This document shows, piece by piece, positions 9,212 through 18,399 of a stretch of 64,000 nt of DNA. The stretch is from Leptotrichia sp. oral taxon 223. GTDB taxonomy: Bacteria; Fusobacteriota; Fusobacteriia; Fusobacteriales; Leptotrichiaceae. The stretch's first letter is position 1, and the number at the start of each line of letters is the position of its first letter. The DNA is taken from NCBI RefSeq assembly GCF_013394795.1, contig NZ_JABXYU010000001.1:248001-312000 (forward strand), in the 5' to 3' direction. The position numbers and the translations under genes were made by a program. The notes beneath the pieces are model-generated. The model made no database searches and was not told where the DNA came from. It saw only the letters and a list, made by a program, of their open reading frames with translations.

Positions 9212-10831
9212 TTGATTTCAACAAGTAATTTATCTGTTCAGTTTGGTGGACGAAAACTTTTTGATGAAGTAAATATTAAGTTTACAGAAGGGAACTGTTA
9301 CGGTATTATTGGACCGAATGGAGCTGGCAAGTCAACTTTTTTAAAAGTTTTGACTGGGGAACTTGATTCTACTTCTGGAGAAGTTATTATAGAAAAAAAT
9401 AAAAGGCTATCATTTCTAAAACAGGATCACTTTGCCTATGAAGATGAGGAAGTGCTAAATGTAGTAATGATGGGACACGCAAAATTATATGATATTATGC
9501 TGCAAAAAAATGCTTTGTACGCAAAAACTGAATTTACTGAAGAAGATGGAAATTTAGCGGCTGAACTTGAGGGGGAATTTGCAGAGCTAGATGGCTGGGA
9601 AGCTGAAACAAATGCCGAAAAATTTCTAATTGGACTAGGAATTCCTGCTGAACTGCATCACAAGCTGATGAAGGAATTAACAGAGCCTGAAAAGGTAAAA
9701 GTATTGCTTGCACAGGCTATTTTTGGAAATCCTGATATTTTATTGTTAGACGAGCCTACAAATGGACTTGACTTACATGCTGTAAAATGGCTTGAAGATT
9801 TTCTGATGGAGCTGGAAAACACAACTGTCCTTGTCGTTTCGCACGACAGACACTTTTTAAACAAAGTTTGCACCCATATTGCCGACATTGATTATGGAAA
9901 AATTAAAATGTTCGTTGGAAACTATGATTTCTGGTATGAGTCAAATCAATTAATGCAGGAATTAATCAGAAACCAGAATAAGAAGATGGAGCAAAAGAAA
10001 AAAGAGCTGCAAGACTTCATTGCCCGTTTCTCTGCCAACGCCTCAAAATCAAAACAGGCTACAAGCCGTAAAAAACAGCTGGAAAAATTACAATTTGAAG
10101 ATATGCAAGTTTCCAACAGAAAATATCCGTATATTGAATTTAAGCCTGAAAGGGAAGCTGGAAACAATATGTTAAAAGTTGAGAATTTAACAAAAACCAT
10201 TGACGGAGAAAAAATTCTTGACAATATCTCATTTACAGTAAATACTGGGGATAAAGTTGTTATCTTATCCAAAAATGATATAGCCAAGACTACTCTTTTC
10301 CAAATTCTTGCTGGAGAACTGGAGCCTGATTCAGGATCTGTTGAATGGGGAGTTACAACTTCACAAAGCTATTTCCCAAAAGACAACTCAGCATTTTTTG
10401 AAGATGTAGATTTATCACTAATTGACTGGTTAAGACAATTTTCAACTGATCAGCACGAAGAATATGTACGTGGATTTTTAGGAAGAATGTTATTTTCAGG
10501 AGAAGAGGCAAAGAAAAAAGCTAAAGTGCTTTCTGGAGGGGAAAAAGTCCGTTGCATGCTTTCAAAAATGATGCTATCCAGCGCAAATGTCCTATTATTA
10601 GACAACCCGACAGATCACTTGGATCTCGAAGCAATTACATCGTTAAATAAGTCGCTGGAAAGATTTGACGGAACAATTTTATTCACAACACACGATCACG
10701 AATTTATTCAGACAATTGCAAATAAAATCATTGAAATTACTCCAAAAGGAATTTTGGAAAAAGAAATGGAATATGATGATTATTTAAATGACGAAACTGT
10801 TGAAGCAAGATTGAATGAAATGTATAGTTAA
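9212..10831 (+). CDS. ABC-F family ATPase (YbiT/YkpA-like)
   Basis: A 539-residue soluble protein with two ABC domains and no membrane segments, the layout of ribosome-associated ABC-F factors. Domain 1 has Walker A GPNGAGKST and Walker B ILLLDEPTNGLDLHAVKWLEDF, but its signature is degenerate (ELTEPEKVKVLLAQ). A linker contains FSANASKSKQATSRKKQLEKL. Domain 2 has LSGGEKVRCML and LLLDNPTDHLDLEA, but its Walker A reads LSKNDIAKTT, lacking both conserved glycines. As I recall, these departures are usual in the YbiT/YkpA branch. The start is a TTG at 9212 with AAGGAGG 7 bases upstream. A role in translation is inferred from the family. Confidence 0.9.
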   Translation: MISTSNLSVQFGGRKLFDEVNIKFTEGNCYGIIGPNGAGKSTFLKVLTGELDSTSGEVIIEKNKRLSFLKQDHFAYEDEEVLNVVMMGHAKLYDIMLQKNALYAKTEFTEEDGNLAAELEGEFAELDGWEAETNAEKFLIGLGIPAELHHKLMKELTEPEKVKVLLAQAIFGNPDILLLDEPTNGLDLHAVKWLEDFLMELENTTVLVVSHDRHFLNKVCTHIADIDYGKIKMFVGNYDFWYESNQLMQELIRNQNKKMEQKKKELQDFIARFSANASKSKQATSRKKQLEKLQFEDMQVSNRKYPYIEFKPEREAGNNMLKVENLTKTIDGEKILDNISFTVNTGDKVVILSKNDIAKTTLFQILAGELEPDSGSVEWGVTTSQSYFPKDNSAFFEDVDLSLIDWLRQFSTDQHEEYVRGFLGRMLFSGEEAKKKAKVLSGGEKVRCMLSKMMLSSANVLLLDNPTDHLDLEAITSLNKSLERFDGTILFTTHDHEFIQTIANKIIEITPKGILEKEMEYDDYLNDETVEARLNEMYS

Positions 10832-11045
10832 TACTATTTTCCGTTTAAAGAGTAGAAATAAAAAATTATGAAATTAAAGTTATTTTTTTTACAAGATTAT
10901 GCTATTATACAACCTATATAACTATTAAAATACCCTTTAATTAAATTTATCATTAAGTATCCATCTTAAAGACTTTTATAATTTTATTTATAAATATTAT
11001 GATTAATAATGATTTTTTCTATTTTTTTATTCAATTTTTTTTAAC

Positions 11046-11073
11046 GTAAGGGCATCAGACGCCATGCCCTTAC
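11046..11073. repeat. Perfect 10-bp inverted repeat, 8-base loop
   Basis: GTAAGGGCAT (11046-11055) pairs exactly with ATGCCCTTAC (11064-11073) around the loop CAGACGCC. It is GC-richer than its surroundings and lies inside the candidate MITE. There is no T-run, so it is not an obvious terminator. Confidence 0.8.
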
Positions 11074-11086
11074 AACCCCGCTTAAC

Positions 11087-11171
11087 GCAAAACTTTCTTA
11101 TAAAGAAAAAATAAAACTCGCTCCGTAAAAACTACGCTCAGACAGTTATTTTTCCTTTAACGAAATTTTGC
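11087..11171. repeat. Long imperfect palindrome inside the candidate MITE
   Basis: Arms of roughly 38 bases (11087-11125 and 11134-11171) begin GCAAAA and end TTTTGC and are imperfect reverse complements, so the segment can fold into one long hairpin. The hexamer TTAACG occurs at 11041, 11082 and 11157, at the borders of the structured segments. Confidence 0.6.
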
Positions 11172-11402
11172 TTATTTAATATTTTCCAAATGTAAAAGCT
11201 TGAAATTTAAATATAATAATCTTTATAAAAAGAAAAAACATAAAAACTATAGGAAAAATATTTATTATAAGCAGTTTTTTTAAATGAAAGTCCCTTATAT
11301 GGATACTTAAGAATTAAATTTGATTTTTTTTAACAAAGTTATCAAATTAATTTTGATCGAATTTTACTTCTATTTTTTAAATAAATTCTTGGATATAAAA
11401 AT

Positions 11403-11433
11403 AGCAGGATTATATTTATTAATATTTCCTGCC
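11403..11433 (-). terminator. Weak terminator-like hairpin after the SH3 gene
   Basis: GCAGGA (11404-11409) and TCCTGC (11427-11432) form a stem around an A+T-rich loop. On the minus strand it is followed by a T-rich run. Confidence 0.4.
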
Positions 11434-11472
11434 ATTTTTTATAATTTATTCAAAGAAAGATATTTAACTCTT

Positions 11473-11940
11473 TTATTTTTTAGCCACTTGATTACCATAA
11501 ATATAACCATATTCGTTCCCATTGTATCTTATGTAATACCAGTCATCATCTGTCTTGCTTATCGCATAAACTGTTTGTCCTTTTTTTAATCTAGTTTTTA
11601 TTGTAGATTTTGTTGTTGGTTTTTCTCTTATGTTGCTATATCCTTCACTTGAAGTTATAACAAGTTTTCCAACAATTTCTTTTAATTGGCTGTTATGAAT
11701 ATACCCAGTAAATGATTTTTTAATATCACTGTCATAATAAGTTACTTTGTGCCAATCTCCAGATTTTTCATTACTTTCCAGTATATGTCCATTTTTAATA
11801 GTTTCAATAACTTTGGAATCAGTAGTCGCAGATTGTCTTATATTAATCGCATTATCCTTTGAGGAAGTCATAAATGTGGCTCCCATTGAAATTGCACTAA
11901 GAATTAGAGATAAAATTGAAATTAGAAATACTTTTTTCAT
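11473..11940 (-). CDS. Secreted protein with two SH3b domains
   Basis: A 155-residue protein with a signal peptide (about residues 1-21) followed by two bacterial SH3-like repeats. The first contains NIRQSATTDSKVIETIKNG and GDWHKVTYYD. The second contains NIREKPTTKSTIKTRLKKG and DDWYYIRYNGNEYGYI. Such domains commonly bind peptidoglycan or mediate envelope interactions. The start at ATG 11940 is supported by AAGGAG about 7 bases upstream; a longer frame to 11985 places that site inside coding sequence. No catalytic domain is present. Confidence 0.85.
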   Translation of the reverse strand: MKKVFLISILSLILSAISMGATFMTSSKDNAINIRQSATTDSKVIETIKNGHILESNEKSGDWHKVTYYDSDIKKSFTGYIHNSQLKEIVGKLVITSSEGYSNIREKPTTKSTIKTRLKKGQTVYAISKTDDDWYYIRYNGNEYGYIYGNQVAKK

Positions 11941-12115
11941 AAAAATCACTCCTTGGAATTCAAAATTTTTATTTATATATAACACTTGTTATTCTAGTAA
12001 TATTATAACCTGTTTTTCAAATTTTGCAAGTTAAAATTGTAAAAAATTTAATATTTTTCAACTAAATTTCTAAAAATCATATAATCTCTAAAAATAACTG
12101 GCTTTGCATTCTTTT

Positions 12116-12523
12116 TTACAAATCCTCTGGCCCAAATGAATACGGCAGCAATTCCTCCAATGAAGTAATTCTATACTTTCTATTCCTGTTTGTTAAAATT
12201 ATAACCGTGTCTTTATCTGAAAATTCTCTTATTACCTGCCTGCACGCTCCACAAGGGCTAATCGGCTCAGGCGTATTTCCTGTTACAACAAGCAGCTTCA
12301 TTTTTTTCATGCCCTGTGTAACCGCCGTTGTAATCGCATTGCGTTCTGCACAAAGTGTAAGTCCAAAAGAAGCATTTTCGACATTAACTCCCTTATGCTT
12401 GTTTCCATTATCATCAATTAACAGTGCTGCAACAGGAAATTTTGAATAAGGAACATATGCTCTTTCCAATAAAAGATTAATTTCATCAATATAATCCAAT
12501 ATTTCTTTTTCACTTAAAATCAT
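12116..12523 (-). CDS. cdd: Cytidine deaminase
   Basis: A 135-residue zinc enzyme that deaminates cytidine and deoxycytidine in pyrimidine salvage. The zinc and catalytic residues are all visible: C58 and E60 in CAERNAI, and C91 and C94 in PCGACRQ. The substrate-binding segment SKFPVAALL and NVENASFG are also present. The length is that of the short homotetrameric class. It sits just downstream of dinB on the same strand, with a ~50-base gap. Confidence 0.95.
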   Translation of the reverse strand: MILSEKEILDYIDEINLLLERAYVPYSKFPVAALLIDDNGNKHKGVNVENASFGLTLCAERNAITTAVTQGMKKMKLLVVTGNTPEPISPCGACRQVIREFSDKDTVIILTNRNRKYRITSLEELLPYSFGPEDL

Positions 12524-12574
12524 TCTCTTTCACTTCCCATCTTAAATAATTTTTTATTAAAATATTCTAATAAT

Positions 12575-13666
12575 TTATTTTAAATCATCAAATGACAACT
12601 GAACTACATTACTTTTCAAAATCGAGCTTAACTGTACTCCGATAAGCCGAACCTCATCTTTTTTTTCAAAAAACTCCAGATTTTCAAGGGCTGCTTCGTA
12701 TATTCCATTTACATCATTTGTCGCACTTTTTAACGTCTTTGAGCGAGTATGCGTTACAAAGTTGGAATATCGGATTTTTATTGTAACAGTTTTGGCAAAT
12801 TCATTTTTTTCAATAAGTTTGCTGCTCAATTTTTCAGACTGTTTTTTTAATTCAGCATGTAATGCCAAAATATCATTTTCCGCCTGGTGAAAAGTAACTT
12901 CATGCCCATAAGACTGTCTTTTCCTGTCTGTATTTATTTCAGAAGAATGTAAGCCTCGGACAGCATTATACAGATACTCCCCTTTGCTTTCCCCAAATCT
13001 TCTAATCAGTTCATTTTTCTCAATTTCATAAAGCTGAAAGACATTCGTTACATTAAATAGTTTTAATACTTCCCTTGTCTTTCTCCCAATTCCTGGAATT
13101 ATCCCCAGCTCCTTGCTATAAATATAATCCAAGAAATGTTCACGGTTCCTAAATATGAAATAACCATTAGGCTTATCAATATCGCTTGCAATCTTAGCGC
13201 TTATCTTGCTAAAACCTATCCCAACTGAACAAGTAAGCCCAGAATTATCATAAATGTACTTTTTAAATTTTTTTATAAATCTTTCAATTTCTAAAATTTC
13301 ATCCCTTTTATCAAGTTTTGCATTTTTATTCCGAATAAATCCTGTAATATCAATGTAACCTTCATCAACAGAAGTAAATTCGCATTTTTTCAAGACTTTT
13401 TTTATTAATCCCTGTATTCTTCTGCCTTCCTCAAAATAAACACCTTTTCTAAGGCTTACAACAATAAGGTTAGGACATAGCCGTTTAGCCTGAACCGTTG
13501 GCATAGCAGATTTTATACCGTATTTTCTGGCTTCATAGCTTGCCGTTGTAACAACTCCATGCCCTATTGCGATAGGCTTTCCTCGAAGTTCCCTGTTATC
13601 CCTTTGCTCAATTGCCGCAAAAAAAGCGTCCATATCATAATGCAGATAAATTTTTTCTTTTTCCAT
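12575..13666 (-). CDS. dinB: DNA polymerase IV (Y family)
   Basis: A 363-residue translesion polymerase. The first metal motif is YDMDAFFAAIEQRDN near the N-terminus, the second is SVDEGYID, and a helix-hairpin-helix follows (IPGIGRKTREVLKLF). The C-terminal little-finger domain ends in a QLSFDDL segment resembling a beta-clamp binding motif. ATG at 13666 is preferred over an upstream TTG at 13672 because AGGA lies at a usual distance. It begins 12 bases after the ABC ATPase stop, so it is probably translated from the lolD-lolC-like transcript. Confidence 0.95.
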   Translation of the reverse strand: MEKEKIYLHYDMDAFFAAIEQRDNRELRGKPIAIGHGVVTTASYEARKYGIKSAMPTVQAKRLCPNLIVVSLRKGVYFEEGRRIQGLIKKVLKKCEFTSVDEGYIDITGFIRNKNAKLDKRDEILEIERFIKKFKKYIYDNSGLTCSVGIGFSKISAKIASDIDKPNGYFIFRNREHFLDYIYSKELGIIPGIGRKTREVLKLFNVTNVFQLYEIEKNELIRRFGESKGEYLYNAVRGLHSSEINTDRKRQSYGHEVTFHQAENDILALHAELKKQSEKLSSKLIEKNEFAKTVTIKIRYSNFVTHTRSKTLKSATNDVNGIYEAALENLEFFEKKDEVRLIGVQLSSILKSNVVQLSFDDLK

Positions 13667-13678
13667 TGTCAAAATTTC

Positions 13679-14377
13679 CTAAAATTGTATTGTCGGTAAA
13701 ATCATGTTAAATTCGCCATTCTCAATTTTATATTTGTAAGAAGCCAGATTTGCCAGCTCCAGACTGTGAGTAACTATTATTATTGACTGATTTCTTTCCT
13801 GATTTATTTTCATAAACAGTTCGTTTATAAGGTTGCTTGTTTCTGTATCCAGATTTCCAGTCGGCTCATCAGCCAGTATTATGTCAGGATCGTTAATCAT
13901 TGCCCTTGCTATTGCCACACGCTGCTTTTCCCCTCCTGAAAGCTCCATAGGCTTATGTTTCAAACGCTTTGCCAATCCTACCAGTGCCAATAATTCCTTT
14001 GCTTTTCTCTGTGCCTCACTTTTATTCATATTTTTATTCACAAGTGCAGGCATCATAACGTTTTCAAGCGCCGTAAATTCATTTAACAGATAATGAAACT
14101 GGAAAACGAATCCTATTTTTTGATTTCTTATTGCAGTTTTGGCTTTTTCATTTTTATAATGAATTTTTTCCCCGCCAATATAAATCTCTCCATCAGTCGG
14201 CTCATCCAAAAGTCCTAGTATATTTAAAAGTGATGTTTTTCCGCTTCCTGATTTACCTTGAATCGAAATAAAATCTCCCTTGTTGAATGCTAAATTTACA
14301 TTTTTCAGTACATGAATATTTTCAACTTTTGTTTTATAGATTTTATTAACGTTTTTCAATTCTATTATTTTATTCAT
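13679..14377 (-). CDS. ABC transporter ATPase, LolD/MacB-like
   Basis: A 232-residue ABC ATPase with Walker A GKSGSGKT, signature [16 protein letters not shown] and Walker [17 protein letters not shown] followed by the H-loop VTHS. The sequence between Walker A and signature ([23 protein letters not shown]) is typical of LolD. In Gram-negatives LolCDE extracts lipoproteins from the inner membrane, which fits the many lipoproteins here. It overlaps the upstream permease gene by 8 bases, indicating translational coupling. Confidence 0.9.
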   Translation of the reverse strand: MNKIIELKNVNKIYKTKVENIHVLKNVNLAFNKGDFISIQGKSGSGKTSLLNILGLLDEPTDGEIYIGGEKIHYKNEKAKTAIRNQKIGFVFQFHYLLNEFTALENVMMPALVNKNMNKSEAQRKAKELLALVGLAKRLKHKPMELSGGEKQRVAIARAMINDPDIILADEPTGNLDTETSNLINELFMKINQERNQSIIIVTHSLELANLASYKYKIENGEFNMILPTIQF

Positions 14378-15533
14378 ATTTCAATGCCTCCACAGGTTTT
14401 AATCTAGCTGCTCTGGCTGCTGGAAAAATTGTTGACACAAATACCACTATAAATGTTACCACATAAATAACAAAAAGTTCTATTTGTGAAATATATAATG
14501 GCAACTCTTCCAAATAATAAGTTCCGCCTTTCATATATTCCTTAAACAGAATTTTTAGTCCAATCAGTACAAGTGGAGACAGCATACTTGCCATAATCAT
14601 TCCAAAAACACCGATTATTAATCCTTCTATTGTAAAAATTCTACGAATATTTTTATTTGTATAGCCAATGGACTTTAAAATTCCAATATCCTTTATTTTT
14701 TCCCGCACAATCATATTTAAAATTACTGACACGGCAAAACTTGCAATAATTAGAAGCAGACTTAAAATAGCAATTAATACAAATTTTTCAAACTGTACCG
14801 CCTTTAACAGATTCTGGTTAATTGTTTTCCAGCTTATAATTCCGTATTCCTTCTGATCAACTGCACTTCTTACTTGATTCAGCACTGTTTCCACTTTTTG
14901 CGGGCTGTCAACTTTGATTCCAATTTCTGTTGCAACTTCACCCTGCTCAGGTAAAATTTGCATAGTTCGCAATGGAACAATTACAAGATTTGAATCATAA
15001 TCTAAAAATCCTGTTTTAAAAATTCCCTTTACAATAAGTTTTACTTCCTTATTTTCAGCTGATACAAGACTTATTTCCTGCCCCACTTTTAACCGCATTT
15101 CATAAGCCAGCTGTTCCCCAACAAGGATTGAATCAAGTGCGGCAATATTGTCATTCCCTTCTACAATTTTTAAATTCAAACCATGCTTTACATTCTCAGG
15201 ACTAATGCCATCAGCAAGAACTCCTTTTGCAAAGCCTTCAAATTTTAATATAGACTGGCTGTTCATCTGTGGAATAACAGCTTTTACACCTTTTATTTTT
15301 TTTACATTATCTGCAATTTGATTATAATTTTCAAAAAATGTCTTATGCTTATTTTTTATCAAAATATGCGGACTCATAGTAAGCAGTGAATTAATCATAT
15401 TTTTTTCCAGTCCATTGGAAACAGTAAGTGAAACAATAAAAACTGTTACCGCAATAGCTACTCCAAGCACAGAAAATATGCTTTGAAATTTTCTTTCAAC
15501 GACATGTCTGAACGCAATAAAAAATTCAATCAT
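14370..15533 (-). CDS. FtsX-like permease, LolC/LolE-like
   Basis: A 387-residue permease with the MacB/LolCE layout: one N-terminal membrane segment (about 20-41), a large periplasmic domain (about 45-255), then three membrane segments (about 255-285, 310-340, 350-378). Family sequences include FRHVVERKFQSIFSVLGVAIAV at the start and LKSIGYTNKNIRRIFTIEG between later segments. With the ATPase encoded just downstream it would form a homodimeric Lol-type exporter. A role in lipoprotein sorting is inferred. Confidence 0.88.
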   Translation of the reverse strand: MIEFFIAFRHVVERKFQSIFSVLGVAIAVTVFIVSLTVSNGLEKNMINSLLTMSPHILIKNKHKTFFENYNQIADNVKKIKGVKAVIPQMNSQSILKFEGFAKGVLADGISPENVKHGLNLKIVEGNDNIAALDSILVGEQLAYEMRLKVGQEISLVSAENKEVKLIVKGIFKTGFLDYDSNLVIVPLRTMQILPEQGEVATEIGIKVDSPQKVETVLNQVRSAVDQKEYGIISWKTINQNLLKAVQFEKFVLIAILSLLLIIASFAVSVILNMIVREKIKDIGILKSIGYTNKNIRRIFTIEGLIIGVFGMIMASMLSPLVLIGLKILFKEYMKGGTYYLEELPLYISQIELFVIYVVTFIVVFVSTIFPAARAARLKPVEALKYE

Positions 15534-15570
15534 ATTTTATTTTTTTCTCCTTTCGTATGAATAATTTGTT

Positions 15571-17016
15571 TTATTTTATATCACTTGACATTTCACGTGA
15601 AATATTATAATTTTCCATCAATTCTGATTTCTGAGCCTTAACTTTTGCCACATCCAGCACTATTTCATTGCTGTCTTCATCCTCGAAAACAATAAATTCA
15701 CTGTTTGTGCTTCTAACTTTCTGCACAAAATCATTAAAATCCTTATATTTTTGCCCATTAACCTTTGTAATTATCTTGTTTTCAAGATCAGAATATCCAA
15801 GATTCACGTCAAATGGAAGAACTCTTACCAAAATTACCAGTCCATCATAATCCTTAAACAGTTCCTCCCTGTCATAAATTGCAGCTAGTGTATTTGTTGG
15901 ACGGGCTTGTGAAAGCGCCGTAATATAATTTGTTGTAAGAGGCTCGAATATCAGCCCTCCATACACATAATATGACGGGGCATCCTGTAATTTTGTACTT
16001 TTTACAACGCTATATTTTATATCTGTTTTCTTTAACGTAACTTGCCCTTTCTGAACTTTTTTATCCCTTATAATTTCATAACTCAAACTTTGTCCATATT
16101 TCTTTTCCTGATTTATAAAATTAAAGTCTGTTTTTTCATTTTTACGAAACTCAATTGTTCCATCCGACTCGATATTTTGCCCATCTAATTTTAATAATAC
16201 ATCATTTCTTTGTAAAATTCCATAAAATGGTGAATTTGTGAAAACTTTCTTTATAATAATACCTTTTGAATCGTTTTTTAACCCTAACATTTGACGTTGC
16301 GATGTACTTTCCAGTTTTGCCCATTGTATTCCTAATTTTGGCGGCCCGTCATAATTTCCATCTTTTATGTCATCAAGAAAGTTTTCAAGTATATTGACAG
16401 GAATAAAATATCCGATGTTATCAGCTTGTGTAAGTCCAGCAAATGCCACACCTACAACTTTGTTATTGCTTAAAACCGGTCCTCCGCTGTTTCCGCTGTT
16501 AATTGCAGCATCAGTTTGCCCAATTAAAAATTTCTGATTTGTCAATGTATACGTATTATGCTCCATTCTCGATACAATACCTCTAGTCGTGCTTAACTTA
16601 TCCCCTCCAAGCGGATATCCATACACTGTCAAATTATCCTGAATTTGTGGCAATCTTCCTAATTTTAGCGAAGTTGTCCCGTTAAAAAAGGATTTATCCT
16701 CCACATCAATCATAGCCAGATCATATTCTTCCGATACAAATTTCACATTTGCCTTGTACTTTCGTGAATCCCCTTCTTTTCTCACTTGCAAAAATTTCTC
16801 ATTCAATACAGCGTGAGCATTTGTAATAATTCTGTTTCCGTCAATTATAAATCCTGTCGCTGTGGAATTGTAGTCCTGCCCATTTTGCCAAGGTGATGCG
16901 TAATTATACATCTGGTGAGCCGCATAAACTTTTACAAGCGCTTTTTTTACTGAGCCGTCATCTGCAAAAATAAAACTGCACAAAAATATATTAACTATTA
17001 AAATTATTTTTTTCAT
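15571..17016 (-). CDS. Periplasmic trypsin-like serine protease with PDZ-like domains
   Basis: A 481-residue Deg-type protease. A signal peptide (residues 1-18, ending SFIFA) is followed by a trypsin-like domain with the full triad: H68 in TNAHAV, D99 in YDLAMIDV and S177 in NSGNSGGPV. Two PDZ-like regions follow (about 225-340 and 365-450). The fold and length suggest HtrA/DegP or plant Deg-like quality control of envelope proteins. The start is the ATG at 17016, since AGAAGGG is too close to an alternative ATG at 17025. It lies directly upstream of the Lol-like permease on the same strand. Confidence 0.88.
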   Translation of the reverse strand: MKKIILIVNIFLCSFIFADDGSVKKALVKVYAAHQMYNYASPWQNGQDYNSTATGFIIDGNRIITNAHAVLNEKFLQVRKEGDSRKYKANVKFVSEEYDLAMIDVEDKSFFNGTTSLKLGRLPQIQDNLTVYGYPLGGDKLSTTRGIVSRMEHNTYTLTNQKFLIGQTDAAINSGNSGGPVLSNNKVVGVAFAGLTQADNIGYFIPVNILENFLDDIKDGNYDGPPKLGIQWAKLESTSQRQMLGLKNDSKGIIIKKVFTNSPFYGILQRNDVLLKLDGQNIESDGTIEFRKNEKTDFNFINQEKKYGQSLSYEIIRDKKVQKGQVTLKKTDIKYSVVKSTKLQDAPSYYVYGGLIFEPLTTNYITALSQARPTNTLAAIYDREELFKDYDGLVILVRVLPFDVNLGYSDLENKIITKVNGQKYKDFNDFVQKVRSTNSEFIVFEDEDSNEIVLDVAKVKAQKSELMENYNISREMSSDIK

Positions 17017-17116
17017 TTTAATCATTCCCTTCTAAAATTTCAAATTATACTTATAACTCCTTAAAATTAAACATACTTATAATTTAAGTAACATTATCCT
17101 AATTTATAAATTATAT

Positions 17117-17611
17117 TTAAATATCCAGTTTCTCTCCAATCTGATTTTGTATTAATTTAAAAAATAATAATTCATTGCTTATATTTAGTCTAATTTGTAT
17201 TCTCTTTTTATCTTTTGTTATTATTTCCAAAAACTTATCAACTTTGCTTGCACTGACTTTAATAATTTTCACAGTTGCACTTTCAATATCTTCCATTTTA
17301 ATTCGCATATTTTTTAAAACTATTTCATTGTTTTCAATTGTAATTTTAAATTTAAACAAAAGAAAAGAAGCGATAACAACATATCCAAATAAAATTACTA
17401 TAAAAGCTATTTTTAATGGCGTAAGTTTTTCTATACCTGCAATTCCTTTATATAGTGAATATCCTGCAATAAATGCAATTACTATAAAAAAAATAGATGA
17501 TGAAAGCATATATTTCCAATTTGCCCTAAAAATATATTTATTTCGGTCATCTTCTATTTTATATTTTTTTAATTTATCTTTTAATTGTTCTGTATTATTA
17601 AAATTGTTCAT
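17117..17611 (-). CDS. Membrane protein with PH-like C-terminal domain
   Basis: A 164-residue protein with two membrane segments (about 33-54 and 66-87) and a C-terminal soluble part whose pattern (ITIENNEIVLKNMRIKMEDIESATVKI) resembles bacterial PH-like domains of the YdbS/YdbT type. No ribosome binding site is evident before the ATG at 17611. Its function is unknown. It lies downstream of the DivIC-like gene in a co-directional run. Confidence 0.65.
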   Translation of the reverse strand: MNNFNNTEQLKDKLKKYKIEDDRNKYIFRANWKYMLSSSIFFIVIAFIAGYSLYKGIAGIEKLTPLKIAFIVILFGYVVIASFLLFKFKITIENNEIVLKNMRIKMEDIESATVKIIKVSASKVDKFLEIITKDKKRIQIRLNISNELLFFKLIQNQIGEKLDI

Positions 17612-17641
17612 TGTTCTACAACTTATAAGGCTAACTAATTT

Positions 17642-17911
17642 CTAGTCAACAATTTTATAAGTATCTTCTCCTTTTTTCTTCAAATTTAAATTATTTCTTG
17701 CAAATTTATCAGTATTATCATCATCATTAAAACTTTTAGCCTGTTCTAATAATTTATTTTTTTTGTCAGTAAGCTCCTTTATTTCTTTATCGGTTTTTTC
17801 CAGCTTAGCTTGCATGTTTCTTTTCCCTGAAAACACTTTTACGCTTTGTCCAACAAAATGTATAACTAGACAGGCAAATATAATATTCCCAATAACAATA
17901 AGTTTTTTCAT
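17642..17911 (-). CDS. Septum formation initiator, DivIC/FtsB-like
   Basis: An 89-residue single-pass protein: one membrane segment (about 3-21), then a coiled coil (KLEKTDKEIKELTDKKNKLLEQ) and a C-terminal FARNNLNLKKKGEDTYKIV. That ending matches the DivIC/FtsB pattern (ARxxLxxxKxGExxY). These proteins assemble with FtsL and FtsQ at the division site. AAGGAG precedes ATG 17911. It sits 26 bases after nrdR. FtsB versus DivIC naming cannot be settled by sequence alone. Confidence 0.8.
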   Translation of the reverse strand: MKKLIVIGNIIFACLVIHFVGQSVKVFSGKRNMQAKLEKTDKEIKELTDKKNKLLEQAKSFNDDDNTDKFARNNLNLKKKGEDTYKIVD

Positions 17912-17937
17912 CGCTTCTCCTTTTTAAAATTTCTGAT

Positions 17938-18399
17938 TTACTTTTTTTTATCATTTCTTATTTTTTCAATTTCCTTTACAAAACTGTCTAAACTCTCAAA
18001 TTTTTTATAAACTGAAGCAAATCTGACATAGGCAATTTCATCCAGGTCAATTAAATATGAAAGCACTTTATCTCCCAGCTCACTGGATTTTATCTCGCCA
18101 GAATATTCAGTCAAAATTTCACGTTCAATCTTATCCAGCATTTCTTCAATTTTTTCCTTATCAATGTGCCGCTTTTCAAACGCCCTGATAATTCCATTAT
18201 AAACTTTTTCACGTAAATACGGCTGTTTTCCTCCATTTTTCTTTATTACAAAAAGCGATAAATCTACCACTTTTTCATGAGTTGTAAATCTCTTTCCACA
18301 TTTTTCACATTCACGTCGCCGTTTTATTGAATTTCCTTCAAAATAAATACGACTGTCAACAACTTTTGTATTTTCATAACCACAAAATGGACATCTCAT
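17938..18399 (-). CDS. nrdR: Transcriptional repressor NrdR
   Basis: A 153-residue repressor of ribonucleotide reductase genes. The N-terminal zinc ribbon has C3, C6, C31 and C34 (MRCPFCGYEN, RECEKCGKRFTTHE), followed by an ATP-cone domain (VIKKNGGKQPYLREKV). The length is standard. GGGAG precedes the ATG. No ribonucleotide reductase gene or NrdR box is apparent in the window, so its targets lie elsewhere. Confidence 0.96.
   Translation of the reverse strand: MRCPFCGYENTKVVDSRIYFEGNSIKRRRECEKCGKRFTTHEKVVDLSLFVIKKNGGKQPYLREKVYNGIIRAFEKRHIDKEKIEEMLDKIEREILTEYSGEIKSSELGDKVLSYLIDLDEIAYVRFASVYKKFESLDSFVKEIEKIRNDKKK

Larger units (their letters stand above)
10953..11310. mobile_element. Candidate MITE or decayed insertion element
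   Basis: The left end (10953-10980, starting TTAAGTATCCAT) and the reverse complement of the right end (11283-11310) agree at 22 of 28 positions, with the outer 12 identical. AATTAAATTT occurs just outside both ends (10939-10948 and 11312-11321), as a target-site duplication would, although A+T-rich repeats can arise by chance. The ~358-base interior carries no transposase and is strongly structured. I recognise no named family. That this is mobile is inference; multiple genomic copies would be needed to establish it. Confidence 0.5.
10832..11472. other. Gene-free region holding a MITE-like element
   Basis: No credible coding region is present; the plus-strand frame 11320-11589 overlaps the SH3 gene and looks spurious. 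The stretch 10953-11310 is bounded by inverted repeats and flanked by a 10-base direct repeat. Inside are a perfect 10-base palindromic hairpin (11046-11073) and a long imperfect palindrome (11087-11171). These are listed separately. Confidence 0.6.

Noticed and set aside
10161-10330. ABC-F second Walker A lacking glycines, seen as a damaged gene
   Set aside because: The frame is intact and, as I recall, the same departure is normal in the YbiT/YkpA branch, so it is not evidence of decay.
11320-11589. 89-codon plus-strand frame with hydrophobic residues
   Set aside because: It overlaps the SH3-domain gene on the other strand, lacks a ribosome binding site and has no recognisable domain; the composition is that of A+T-rich noise.
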